Source: Costus lasius (lineage: Eukaryota; Streptophyta; Magnoliopsida; Zingiberales; Costaceae). From it: a DNA stretch of 64,000 nt. Within the stretch, counting starts at the first letter, position 1, and each line of letters opens with the position of its first letter. Below are positions 21,416-34,500 of this stretch, piece by piece. A program made the position numbers and the translations under genes. The notes under the pieces are model-generated. The model saw nothing but the letters and a program-made list of their open reading frames with translations, ran no database searches and was not told the origin of the DNA. The stretch covers positions 31,871,501 to 31,935,500 of the forward strand of contig CM050446.2 in assembly GCA_027563935.2 (NCBI GenBank), given 5' to 3'.

Positions 21416-22804
21416 TGATGGCACCCTCTTGCAGTGTCCGGTATTCAGAAAACCCTAACCTGAGTCCAGCTCATAGAAATTTTTATGCTTATATAAGGTT
21501 TTATGCCTATACTAGGCTGCACAATACGCTCATATTAGGTCAGGTCATACACCCATATTATGCCTGCAGCACGCCTGTGCTGTTCAATAAGCCTATATTA
21601 CTCTATGTAATATGCCCATGCTATGTAATACACCAGTACCTTCAAAGGCTTGATTCACAAAATGAAACTACGATGACAACTCAAAGATCATAAAGCATTT
21701 ATAGAATTACAATGCACACAAGATACATAACAATACGATCAAAAGAATACACCGAAGTAAGAGGAAAATACCAACTCCTTATCATAAAATTTCGTCGATA
21801 CACAAAACCTCCTATAATAACTATACGCCAACTTCAATTCACTTGAATTCTACACAATGAGATGATATAAAATACTGTGTAGAAGAATAACTAAAAAGGC
21901 CGGAGTGAACCCCTTAATCCATTGCTGAAACAAGTCTCGGTGTCCTCTAGTTGAAGCTTTGAGTGAATCTTCTCCCAATAGTGGCTGCACAAACCTCCAC
22001 ACAATTGTCCTCTTGAGTCTCGTCCAAGAAGATCGATGGAGAGTCCAGATCTCTTCGTGGTTGGAGAAGAACCCGCCCCTTGTTTTCATCCTTGGATGGT
22101 GCTCTCAGTTAAGAAAGGGACAGTGGTGTGTCTTTCCCTTCCGCAAAACCCCCCACACCTCTCTTGATTGTTACTACATGCCCACAAAGTTAAAATCAAG
22201 ACACATAATGAAATGAACCTCGGGTCAAAACAGCCCAAACCCGCTAGCAAGATCCTCTCCCTCATCTTCATCCCGGGTTGGCCGTCAGGTGAGCGTGCTG
22301 CAATCCATCAACCCAAAAAAACCAGCTTGCCTAGCTGGTGTTGCATGCCAAAGAATGGCGCTCCCCTAGATCTAGGGTTTGAGCCCCCCATAACACACGC
22401 TCTAATGCTTCGCATCTACGAGTCCATGCTCGCTCCGGAGCACCATAACACATGCTCTAATGCTTTGGTTGTGCCCCCATGATGCATCATATCAATCTCA
22501 TTATCAAGAACTACCATGATACCTACAACACTAGTATCAACGTGTCAATCCCCGGCTAATAGTAACAGTAGTGATAAAACTCATCATAAATGTGCGCAAT
22601 GGTTGGTTCATGATTTCATATTTATATAAATTCACAATGACGCCCCTACAATAATTCCTTCCTAGTCACAAGCATGCTACTAAAGACAATGTTCTACTTC
22701 CCCCACAATGTTCTACTTCCCCACATGGTAGTGGTCTAAGACTTATTAAATGCACAATAGTGTTAACCTAAGTAGCAAGTCATTATGGATCACACGCCCA
22801 ATGA
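21416..22804. other. Gene-free repeat-like region
   Basis: Only short frames occur. CTCTAATGCTT is duplicated (22,408 and 22,454) and GTTCTACTTCCCC twice (22,690 and 22,709). The composition, with segments like a plant LTR leader, suggests an old retroelement remnant, but no defining motif was found. Confidence 0.4.
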
Positions 22805-22999
22805 GTGGTGACAAGCAGTGTTTGAAATTTTGGTCCGAACCAATTTGTACTGATCCAAGACGAGATTGGTACGAGACCAGTTTCACTATAGTATATATTG
22901 GTACACATGATTTTTCTGTAGTCCAGTGTCAGTACAGTATGCACTGTTTATACTAGTCCAGCAGCTAACCGGGCTGCAAGACCGGTTTTTAAAACCATG
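22805..22999. repeat. Copy of a dispersed GGTACC-rich repeat family
   Basis: The copy starts near GTTTGAAATTTTGGTCC and ends near GGTTTTTAAAACCATGG, with GTAC-rich sequence between. The ends are roughly complementary (GGTTTTAAAAACCGGTC on the other strand). Related copies occur at 38,880, 44,835, 47,553 and 47,870. Confidence 0.5.
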
Positions 23000-24638
23000 G
23001 TGGCAAGTAACAACTCACCTATTAAAGGGATTACTTTGAACAGTTAAGACTATCCTTGAGAGACATTGGAGGAAGTGTGACTTTGATAATGCAAAATGAT
23101 GTAGAGGCTCCTTAAATCCACAACTGCAACACCCTAGATTAATCCATGTGGGGTTTCACCTCCTTGACAACTGTAATGCTGCTACATTCGAGAGGAAGCG
23201 ACATTATAGTGCTTCCAGCATGTCCAGCTTTTAAAGTTCCCATGTACAATAATGTCTCATTATACTATTAACCCTAATGAAAGGGAAGGCAGGAATAATT
23301 CATGAACAGATTTAGTCCAATCCGCTAAAAATAAGAGACAAGAATAATCTAAGTTTAAGCCTATGACTAAGGATTAGGCCAGTTCTCTTTCTTGACCTCA
23401 TCACCCCAATTCACTTGTTCGTCCCTCCTTATAAGCATAGGCATGCTGCTCAGACCAATTAGATAAATTGATATAAATCACCAATTTTTTTTTTCTTAAA
23501 CATCCATCAGCATAATCAACCGAAGCACAACGCATGAAGAGCCTCTAGCATAGAGATTCTAACCTGACGTTGGACCATGAGCCCCATCAATTGACAAAGG
23601 TGGACAGCATGTCACCCGTCAAAGAAACTGTGGCGTCAACTAACATGTGTTTGTGTTCATCAACTACCAGAGGTTGTGACCTACTACAGGTTAGATCAGT
23701 CAGTTATCCCTGCCACATAAAGTAGCAAAGCAACTAATGCAGCATGTGTATGGGAAGGGCTCAGGGATCCGGCCTCTCATGGAAGAACCATAGACCTTGT
23801 CTGCATGATGCTGAAAACTCGTGGGCTGCGTGAGAGGGGACAAGAGGCGAAGGGAGGAAACGGCAATGTGCGATTCAAGAAAACAGAGAGAATTCAAAGT
23901 ATGTAAGAACAACGGGGAAAATCACAATGAAGCCGAATTTAGATCGCGTAGGAGCAACAACAAAACCCACAAGGTTCATCAGAGGCAAAATCTAAGGAAA
24001 TCACTCAGTTCAGTTATTCACCGATGGTGGAAGGGGTTTCCTCGCTGCTCACGCCAATAACTGGTTCCGCTGCCCATCCCACATAGCCTCGTCAAATCAC
24101 GCCGCCGGATCTCTTAGCTTACAACAAACCAAATTACACAAGTGGGGAATTACAGAGAAGGTAATCTATGGACTCCATCACCAAGATCTGCCATAGAACA
24201 GTCTCAGTGTGGCTCCGAACAAACAGGATCGCATCGTCTACAACAAGATCGTTGGCGACGAATGGATCAACGGCCACAAGACATCTCTACATGGAAGAAG
24301 AGTTCGAGCTGAGGTCTTGTTGATACGAAGGGGAGAGAGATGATGACAGGAGGCTTCACCGTCGAACAGACGATTCACCGTCGAATGAATAGAGAACAGA
24401 AAAAAAAAAAAAAAAAAAACTACTTCATTAAGTTAGGAAAAAAAAAGCATACATCAGACTCTGCCTCTGCGCGCGAGGAATGGGTCTTATTTATAGGAAA
24501 AAAAACAGGGAGATTAGGTCAAATTGGCAGCGGTTATCGAGATTAGTTACGTCCTCCAGCTGTGCGAAACGGAGAGGCTTCCATGTCGAGATATTTTTTG
24601 GAATCTGGGCTTTCGCATTTCTCTTGTTACAGGTGGGC
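23000..24638. other. Region with a GC-richer, exon-like block and poly(A)
   Basis: From about 23,700 to 24,400 the - strand is richer in G+C than its surroundings and contains short open frames (70 codons at 23,912-23,700; about 50 codons near 24,275-24,130), none recognised. A run of 20 A at 24,400-24,419 on the + strand borders it. It could be a retrocopy, a captured gene fragment or a decayed promoter/UTR. The remainder shows nothing definable. Confidence 0.35.
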
Positions 24639-24882
24639 TGGTCACAAGTCCACCGAACAGGGGTCGTCCGAGTCGCTTGGACCATCGTGGGCTGGGTCGG
24701 CGGGCTGTACCTATGTCAACTTTCCCCGGCGAACAGAATTTCTCCTCTAGAGAAATAGATTGTTGGTAGTCTTGTAGCAGTTTGGGGGCAATAATAGCAG
24801 CTTCTTTAGCAACCCAAGCAGAATCGTCGGTGTGCTTGTCATTCCAATGGACTAGGTAGTGGGGTGTGGGACCATCTTTGGT

Positions 24883-25785
24883 TTATAATGTTTGTTCTTC
24901 TAAAATCTGATGGGGCTCTTCTTCTTCTAGTAGTTGTCCTTCCAAAAGAGATGGGTGATAGGGAAGTAGATCTTGTACATTGAAGGTAGAACTAATCCCC
25001 ATTGTATTTGGGAGATCCAAGACGTATGCGTTGTCTCCGATTTTATGCCGGATGGTAAACAGTCCCATGTTCTTGACGTACAGCTTTGAATTGACCTTGT
25101 GCCAAGCTTCTCAGGTTTGATCCTCACAATTACTTACTCACCCTCATTATAAATTCATGGCCTCCGGCGCTGATTAACCATTGCCTGATATTTGTTGTTG
25201 CTCAAACCGATTTTTCGTCTCACTTCATTGTGTAAATCTGCAAGATGTTGTGCAAAAGTTAAAGCACATTCAGAGATATTGGAGGTGGAGGGAATTGGAT
25301 GCAAATCAATGGGCTTGTGGGCTTGTTGGCCGGTTACGATTTGGAATGGGCTGAGCCTTGTAGACATGTTGATATCACTGTTATAGCCTTATAGGCGAAC
25401 TCGGCGATAGGTAAGATACTATCCAACTAGTCTTATGCTCGGCCATGAGACAGCGTAAGAGGTTCCCTAGACTACGATTCACTACCTTTATCTGCCCATC
25501 CGTTTGAGGATGGAAGGCCAAGGAAAACCTTAGTTTTGTTCCGAGTAAGACCCATAGGGTTTTCCAAAAAAAACTTATGAACCGAGTATCCCTATCTGAT
25601 ACAATGGTTTTGGGTAGCCCACAAAGTCGAACTATTTCATTCACAAAAATCTTAGCCACATGGGAAGCGTCAAAGGTCTTGGCACACGCTAAGAAGTGAG
25701 CCATTTTTGAGAAACGGTGCACAACAACAAAAATAGAGTCGCACTTGATGGAGGTTCGCGGTAACCCTACAACAAAATTCATACT
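24883..25785 (-). pseudogene. Integrase of the deleted gypsy element
   Basis: The catalytic triad is present: D in [12 protein letters not shown] in IVSDRDTRF, and the position after QTDGQ, where Glu is replaced by Lys (IKVVNRSL), so the enzyme would be dead. The C-terminal part has GDNAYVLDLPNTMG and a YHPSLLE segment near 24,950. A frameshift separates the core (25,782-25,381) from the tail (25,367-25,155 and 25,068-24,883). Confidence 0.85.
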
Positions 25786-25789
25786 AATA

Positions 25790-27830
25790 TCCTGCTAGGG
25801 TTTCATAAGTTCCATATGCTCATTAAGGTTGAGCTTATGGTGAGGAAGGTTGGGTAAGGCTGACCCAGGGATAAGGTCAATTGCGTGTTGGATGTTGTGC
25901 ATTGGGGGTAAACCGACGGGCAGTTCTTCTAGTGTAAGATCTCGAAAATCATGTAACAAGTCCTTAATAGCAGGGGGTGTCTCAGAGGGAGATGAAATTT
26001 TGTCAACAGGTACTTCTTTGACAAGGAGGGCAAAAAAAGTATCTGTCCTTGGACTCAGAACGGAAGGCTTGGGGCCGTAAGATACTCAATGGTTGAGTAG
26101 GAGTAGGGCGCATGGTTCCCTTAGGTTTAGAAGCTCGTAGCTCCTTGGGTGGAGCTGGGTTGAGTCAAATTCTTTTTCCTTCAAACTCAAAAAGGTAGGT
26201 ATTTGATCTACCATAGTGTATGATATTGAGGTCATACAACCATGGACAGCCAAGCAGGACGTGTCAGACGTCCATAGCAATGACATCGCACCAAATATTC
26301 ATGGTAATCACCAAGCTTAAGGGGTATCAAACATCAATGGGTTATAGATAGGTTTGATGTGTCAACCCAAGCGATAGAATATGGATGCGGGTGAGGCTAT
26401 AGACTTAAACTAAATCGATTCATAGAAGTTCGTGAGACAACATTAAGACTGCTTCTGCTGTCTATGACAATTTTACACGTGTGTTGTAACTTGTAAGTAT
26501 AAAAAAATGCTAGTTCGTTTCCAATCATCGATAGGCTTGGGGTAGCATCGAACAACTGCTAAAGCTGGGTGAACTCATCCTCTTCACTAGAATAGTGGTC
26601 AGGATTAACATCATTAATGCTAGGGTCATCCTTAAGGGGCTTAGATGTATATGGTTCTAGTAGCATTTCATTCATGCCAGGGAGAGAAGGGCCTTCCCCG
26701 ACATGCAAGATTCGACGTGGACAGTCACGGATGACATGGCCAGGCATATGACCATGTGGGTCGGTTCGATATGGGTTAAGTAGCAGACTTGCCTTTATCT
26801 AAGGCAAGGGGGGAAGCATGAGGTTCTGGAACAGGGATTATGGCCGAATTCCTGGAATTTGGATCTGTTTGTTGAGGGGGCAGGGAATGTCCCGTCACTG
26901 AGTAGGGGGGTCCGGCCGTAGGATTTCTTAAGATCATGCTCGATCTCGCAGGCCTGTTGGTAAGAATATCTATAGTCGTCGATGCTAGTGGTGAGGGAGC
27001 GACGAATATCTGGACAAAGTCCGTTCTTAAAACGGGCAACTGTGAAGCTAGGGTCTTCCTCTAGGTTGCTTCAAATGAGCAACTCATCGAACTGGGTCCT
27101 ATTCTCAGGTACAAACATGTTTCCCTGGGAAAGGCTGCTAAGCTGGTCTAGTAGCCGGTGTTGGTAAGGAGGTACGTATTTCTCCTTTAGTCTCAATTTC
27201 ATCTTTTCCCAGCTAGCAACAGGGGGTAGACAGGCTCGCTCTCGCTGACGCTCGATATGAAGCTAGTGAAGTTTCGCCGACCTGAGCAACAACAGCCGGG
27301 CAACGTTCACTCGCATGTTTTCAGGCATGCCGCTCTAATCAAAATACTGCTCTATTGCAGTAACCCAATCTAGGAATACTTGGGCATCTAAGCTTCCATC
27401 AAAGTGAGGAGGTGATAGTTTTACAAAACGTCGAACCTCATCTTCCTCTTAGGAGCGAGGATACATTAGGCGTGGCCTGTGTTGGCCATTATCCCACTCA
27501 AGTTCTTCCTCTCGGGTTTCATCGTACCTATCACATCGAACAGGGAGTCAACGGGGAAGTTCCCTAAGGGCCTGGTTCGGAGGTAGTCTAGGCCTTTCCT
27601 CGGACGCCAGTCTTACTAGGGGCAAGGGAAGAGTGCCTCGCAAACTAGAGGAATTCTCTAGCTGCTCTAGGTGAGCATCAGATCGTTGGACTGCTACTTC
27701 TAACGCCTCTATCTGGTCTATCAACTTTGCTATCAACGAGTTTGGGAGCTCAGTGGTGTCTTGGTTGTGTGCTGGTTCAGTTGGGGTAAGTTGATAGTAG
27801 TTAAATCCGAATCAAGTAGTCATGGCATAA
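25790..27830 (-). pseudogene. Gag and protease remains of the deleted gypsy element
   Basis: Protease remains lie at about 26,480-26,200, with a SSLNVV-like active-site context and a GCPWLYD-like segment with substitutions. A partial knuckle, HMPGHVIRDCPRR, is at about 26,755-26,715. Gag proper extends to about 27,830, with a probable coiled-coil segment at 27,736-27,650 (LIDQIEALEVAVQ). Stops occur throughout. Confidence 0.7.
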
Positions 27831-27985
27831 GAAAACAAACGAGGAAGAAAGTTCATTCAGAATAATGCAGTGAGTGATCGGAGTCGCTTGGACCGTCGTG
27901 AGCTGGTCACAAGTCCAGTCGAACAAGGGGTCGTCGGAGTCGCTTGGACCGTCGTGGGCTGGGTCGGCGGGCCGTACCTTCATCA

Positions 27986-28518
27986 GCAACCGTCTAGGCC
28001 TAAGGCAACTATAATAACACCATCATGTGCTTGCATAAGTTCACATAATATTCACAATATGTTCAGGCAGATACATTGACTAACATAAGCATTACTGCTT
28101 ATAGGTAATGGGACTAGACAATTTTTAACATCATGAGAGGCCATTTGAGAGCACTTGAATTGAAGTGACTTGTTGGAGACAACTTTAGACTCCTACTTAC
28201 ATATTGACCATGACTTTATTGTCCCATCAAATCTTTTTATGACGACTAGATTAAATCTGAAACAAAATTTTTAAAATTAAATCATTTATGTAAAAGAATC
28301 TATAGTTTCAAGTTTAATTATTAACTCTCATGTTCTTGATATCTTAAGATCGAGGGCACCATACCAACTATTGCATATCATACATTTATGTCATGTTTTG
28401 TACACAGTATTGAATGGAATGAAAAAACCACAATGAGTCTGTAAGCTATGGGACGTGAAATGTTAGCAATGATTGTAAAAGAAATAATAGTTAATGATCA
28501 CATTAATTAGATACTCAC
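27986..28518. other. Toc64 intron sequence, left side
   Basis: AT-rich sequence immediately downstream (gene sense) of the donor at 28,518. It was searched for the terminal TPR exon and none was found. Confidence 0.6.
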
Positions 28519-28588
28519 CTTGAAGAGCTTCTTTATAGCACAAGAGCATTTCCCTGGCAGTTCCTCTTCTCAGATATGCTTTTACATT
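28519..28588 (-). CDS. TOC64: Toc64 exon: TPR3 with clamp residues
   Basis: The exon encodes [15 protein letters not shown] and ends KEALQ with one base of a split codon and donor GTGAGT. Lys and Arg of KAYLR are clamp residues of the third repeat. It is 9 kb from the preceding exon. The continuation (about 30 residues in relatives) was not found to the left. Confidence 0.93.
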
Positions 28589-31500
28589 CTGATGATAAAG
28601 TTAAGAAGTTAATAAGTAGTGGGAACCAGAACATATTTCTTGATGTGCATCGACATCCAAGGAAATAAAAGGCTTCAAAGATTGAATAATAGAAACAATA
28701 AAATACCACTAGGTAATACAAAACTTTAAAAAAATTACTATAAGCATACAAAAAAAAATGTTATGTTTGGATGTTGGTTTGGTTAACATGAATCCAGAAA
28801 ATAATAGCAAAGCTTTAGCAAATGTACGAGCAGATATAGTCGGTCTCCGCTCACCCCCATCAGTATAAGATCAATTCTTACAGAATATTCTTTACTCAAT
28901 TATGACAGTGAAACACAAGTGTCAAAGCCTTAGCCACTATAAAAAGATTATAATACATCTAGAACAGAAGCCACTTCCTGAATAAATTATTCCAGGATCA
29001 TGGGCACCAACTTCCACAATTGTCAAAAAAACTTATAACGGAGATCAACAAATTTAAATCAGAGCACAAAATTTGAGAAAGGGCCTTAAAAGGTGAGTAT
29101 TAAATTGACCTCCATCGTTGATACATGCAAGTTGTGATGTTCTTAGCACAAATTAGTGCCAATATGTGCTTCCCTGCACTGTTCTGAGCAAAAGGTTCTT
29201 GCGTATTGAGTAATGGCTAAAAAATGATGCAACATGAAAAGAATAAGATGAGCACTACATAAAAGAATAGCAAGAAGATTATTATAGGTAGAAGAGAAAT
29301 GCGTCAAGAGAGAGATGGTCACACCAGTCGGTGATGGCCAACCAAGAAATATAGGCCTGCCTGCCATCCACACCAAAATAGATGGAGTTTTTCGAAAAAA
29401 CCTGCTAGTGGAGGAAGACCTCCTAGGGATAAGAAATCTTAGTGACTAAAGTAATTTTTTTGATTGAAAACTAGGACTTTATAGTTCTTAACTTCTTATA
29501 AACTTAACTCATTGTAATTCCACCTACTAAAAAGGAAGAATTATAAATTTCCAAAAAATAAATAGGAATACGGCAAATAGGGCTGAGTTTGAAGGTTCAG
29601 TTTCATTTGATCTCATTTCTTACTTTATCATATTTAAATCTCGTAGTAGGCCTGCAGCCGCTGGTTTACACTAGCTAAGTCCCAAGTACTAGCAGAAAAT
29701 CTAAACATGGAACACCACTCTGAATCAAATCTATCAAACAACAACTATTTGCACTGTTATTATTGCAGCTTCAGAGGCCTGGACTGCCTCTCTCCCTTCC
29801 ACCAAAGTGCTTCATGTAATATTGTAGTTGGAAACAAAATAAGAAGTGTATATCATTAAACCACATCTCAAAGTTCAAATATATTTGTTAAGTTTACCGG
29901 ATCCTAGCTCTCGAGATAATCAATAAGCTATCGTATAAGTTACCTAATGATATAAAAGAAAATAATAACTACATAACATAAAACTATATAAACTACATAC
30001 GACATAAAGTCATAAACTATAGAAGGTCCAAATCTTAGCACTCCCCTCAAGCAACATATAGCATGCCCAGCTTGTTGCAAATGTGGTGAATGTGGGAGCA
30101 ACGCAGTGCTTTAGTGAATACATCTGGAACTTGAGAATGTTGGGAATTCTCTAGCTACGCACAGCATCTCTACAAAATGAGAATCAACTTCAATAATTCA
30201 AAACCATAAGAGTAGGACAAACCAAATCAAGGTTTGTGAGAAGGTTTTTAATCCAATACCATTTGTGGTTTGAGTTCATATCTCTGTACTTAGCTAGATC
30301 TGGCAACCACGAATTATTCCTTATACTTCCAAGTTACCATGTTACCACCAATATAGGTACAAAAGTCTAAATTATCCTCAGGACATCCACAATACCTATA
30401 TAATCAAACATCCGGATATATCTAACCCCATAGCAAGCATATTTTTCTATACTACAGTCTTTTGCCTTGTGCCTTCTTGATATATTCTATGATTCTTAGG
30501 GCTACCTCCTAGTGACTTTTTTAGCTCTTATATAATTTGGCTAACTATTCCAACTGGATATGAGATATCAAGCCTAGTAATAATAAGATAATCCAGCTTG
30601 TCAACCAATCTCCGATATCTGGATCAAAAGCCTCTGAATTATTGTGAAAACTATACTTTACTCCGGAAGCAAAAGGCATCTCAGTAGATCTGCGGCCAAC
30701 CTCAGTAGATCTGCAGCCAACCAGCTTTGTTTCTTCAAGGAGATCCAAAGCATATATCTCTAAGATAGAGATATACGGTATGCTACTTAATACCAAAAAA
30801 ATATTTTAGTTTTTCAAGGTCTTTAAGACGAAAGAGACCTTTCAAATATTGTTCACTCCCGGGCAACAAATATCATCTACATACATAGCAATAACCACAG
30901 TGCTAGATAGCTTTGTTGAAGTTGAACAGACCTCCCCCTAAGTAACATAGATTGCTCCATATAATAATTTCAATAAAATCACCATCGAGAAAGGGATTTT
31001 TAATATGTACCTAGTGAACCTCCCAATTCAGGATAGCTACAGAAAATAAGATCTGAACAAAATTCAAGCGAGCCACAAAGGGGAATATGTCAAGATAATC
31101 AATATCATAAAGTCAAACTATTGGCAACCAAATGAGCTTTATATTAAGCAATAGATCCATCAAGATTATACTTAATAGTTTACACTCATCAACAAGCAAT
31201 GAGACAAACCCACATAGAAGAAAGATCAGCATCCAAGTGTCTCGGGCAAGAGCCTCCATTTCTTCATTCATAGCCTTCATCCAAATAGGATCTAGTAAAG
31301 CCTCATGGTTATTTTTAGAAACAAAAAAGATGAAAGTGTAACAACAAATACATGATAAGAGCAAGAAAAATGATTGTATGAAGCATAGTGAGAGATAGGG
31401 TGAGTTGTGTACTAGACAGAGTACCAAAAGGGAGATCAACTAGAGGGACTAGCTGATGGATTGCAAACAGCAGAGACTAGTGGGGTGTTAGAAAGCTGGT

Positions 31501-34500
31501 AAGTCTAGCGGCACTTATAAACCTATAAAATAAGAGGAAGAGCACTACCTAGAAGTGAATCAACCACAGGAAGAAAGAGAGAAACTAGGTGGTCCGATGG
31601 ATGTGATGTCGCTTAAAGGGGTCCAACAAAACTGGCAATGGCATAAACAAAGAATTGGGGCATAGAACGGTGTGAATCTATAAAAGATGCGGAAGAGTCA
31701 AGGAAGGTGACATCACATGTGACAATGACCATGTAGTTTGTGGATCATAACTAAGCTAGCCCTTTTGAGTTCTCGAGAGTAACCCCAGGGCTAAATTTGT
31801 TGAATCCAAACCAAAAACAAAACAATATTGCAAACAACCGAAGACAAGTGAAGTGAGCATGTGAAGTGAGCGGAGGTAGTCTATGATGGAATAGTTCAAA
31901 CAGTGATGAAGAACCTTGTAGGATAGACAAAAAAGACCAATTAATGAAATGACAAGTAGTTAAAATGGCGTCACCCAGAACCAGCATGGAACATGCACGT
32001 GGAAAAGCAATGTCCTTGCAACATCCAATAAGTGGCAATTTTTACATTCAACAACACTATATTGCTAAGATATATAAGGATATGTCATAATTTTTGCATT
32101 CAACAATACTATATTATTAGGATGTGTAAGGACATGCCATCTGATGCAAGATACTAATGTTGTGTTTTTATATTATTTTTAGTATATTTTTTCTGAAAAA
32201 TCTCCCTTATTTATTATTTTTATACCTATTTTGATTTAAATACTTGTAACACTTCATAATCTTCACTTTCATTTAGTTTTATCACATTTTAGGAAAAGTG
32301 GCCAAATTTTGATAAATTTTGAAAGATGTGGGGCCACATATGGTTTCTAGTCAAGATAAGGTCATCTATAAATTTTCATGCAAATTGGAGTTTTGCGAAA
32401 ATTATGGCCCACCCTTGAAATCCGTCAGTCATAATCTTTAAAAAACCATAGAAGTCATGGTCGGGTCATGACAGACGTCATGGCCATGAAGTCCTCAATT
32501 TGGCCCATTCATGGTTTTCATCATGGTCATAATCCTTTCAGCATACTTTGTTAGAATGAAAAAATCATAGTCTGCCCATGAAAATTGTCATGAGGATTTT
32601 GGAAGGTTAAGAGGATCTTTTGGCAACATTCTTAGAGGCAATTTTCAGGTAGGTGACTGGTAGAGCTATAGGAGGGCAACTGCTCTGTTTTCACGAGAAG
32701 GCTTGGATTTCCGTCTTCTAATCTTCTAAGGAGTGCCAAATCTACATCTCTAACACATTTTCCCTTCTATTTTGCTACTTGTAATTAATTTATATTGGAT
32801 TTGGATGATAATATGATGAACGCTATAGCATAAGCTTTTATTTAGGACTAGGGCATATCCCACTGTATTGTTCATGACTTAGAGCGTGATTTCTATCCTT
32901 TAAAGTATTTTACTTATGCTTGATTTGAATAATGTTGTATTTATCTATATGTTTATCTCTGGCCAAGATTAACAAATTGTTAGACATTGCAAGAAAAACT
33001 AAAAGGTAAATTGCAACGTCGGACCTACAATATTTGAATTGAACAATTGGATCATAAAAGTAAATCCAATTAGTCTAAAGTTTTATATGATTTATTAAAA
33101 ACTCATAAAATCTATCTCAAGTTAATGGCCACGAAAATAGAAAATTAACTCAATTGTGCGGTTGAAAGAGGCAATTTGTACACTCGGGTAAATACCCTTT
33201 AGTACACTAAAATTCTTTAATTAGATAAATCTCAATTTTTAAAGTCTGCAATACTAAGCCGGTGAACCCAAAGTCAATCTTTCATAATATTGATTACAAC
33301 ATTTTACTGTCTTCTACCACTCAACTTTGTAGCTTAACTTAGTTAAATTTTTAAATCACCTCATTTTCAATTTATCTAGCTAAATAACCTTAAGATTTAT
33401 TAGTATTTGATCATTAGTCTCTATAGTACGATATTTTTACTACTACGATATGCTATGCACTTGAAGCGAGCCCATCAAGTTTTTGGCACTATTGTGGGGA
33501 CCAATTTTGCTAATATTGACTTGATTAAGAGATTGCTAAATAAGATATTTTACTAATAGCTTTGTTTTATTTTCTTTCCTTTTATTATCTTTCATTTTTG
33601 AAAATCAAAATTATCTTGTCTGACCTTTGCATCTATTTTGTCTTATGATAGCTTGTTTATGCCCAAGAGTTTTCATTCCCAAAAATGAGTGAAAGATGAT
33701 CCAGAGATTGTCCTTAACATTCTGGCTCCAAAGAAAGCAAAAGGGAATTGAATTAGTTGAGGATTTGAATACTTCCAAACATAGATCCCCACATGTCATG
33801 AAAGATTTTATAGCTCCGAACGTGCAAGAGTCTTCACTCAAACATCACTCACCCAACTATTGAGGCGAATAATTTTGAGATCAAACCAACATTGGTGATG
33901 GTTCAACAGAACTAGTTTAGGAGCTTACTATCAGAAGATCCCAATATGTATCTCTTTAATTTTCTACTAGAATGCAATGATACTTTGAAAATAAATGGAG
34001 TTTCTAATTATGTAATTAGATTAAAGCCTTTTTCCCATTTTCTCTCAAGGATAGAGCGGGCACGTGGTTGCATTTCTTACCAAAAGGATTTATATCTACA
34101 ACAAAATAGCTTTCAAATGCATTTCTATCAAAATACTTCCCTCCAAATAAGAGGGTGCAAGGAATCAAATAATAAACTTCACCCAGAGAGATGATGAATC
34201 ACTATACTGAGGTATTGGACAGATTCAAAGAGCTATAAAGAATGTGCCCACACTATAGTCTCAAAAAATGGATAATTGTCTACTTTCTATAATGCTCTTA
34301 ACTCTTAAGACTCATATAATAGTAGATGAAGCCACCAGTGGAGCGATTGTGAATACATATCTTACTTGATTTTCTTGCTTTTTGCTTTTGATAAATTGCA
34401 ATCTTACTTGATTGATTTTAAAGTCATTGTCTACACAGATCTTGCGGCTATCAGATATCTCATGAGCAAAAAAGATACAAAACCTAAACTAATTAGATGG

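Larger units (their letters stand above)
24639..27985 (-). mobile_element. Internally deleted Ty3/gypsy element, minus strand
   Basis: Gag, protease and integrase of a second gypsy element are readable right to left, but RT and RNase H are missing: integrase ends near 25,785 and the next bases already match the protease-RT linker. Short repeats with GAGTCGCTTGGACC at both ends (24,673; 27,885 and 27,937), including GGGCTGGGTCGGCGGGC, look like LTR remnants. It is related to, but clearly diverged from, the element at 12,548-20,858. Confidence 0.8.

Noticed and set aside
23700..23912. 70-codon minus frame after a CAG acceptor-like site as the last Toc64 exon
   Set aside because: The peptide does not resemble a TPR helix or Toc64 C-terminus.
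28081..28500. Candidate terminal Toc64 exon just left of the TPR3 donor
   Set aside because: No frame here resembles the TPR3 end or Toc64 C-terminus.
30899..31000. A second polypurine tract of the intronic copia
   Set aside because: It falls inside RT, and the true tract is next to the LTR at 30,041-30,050.
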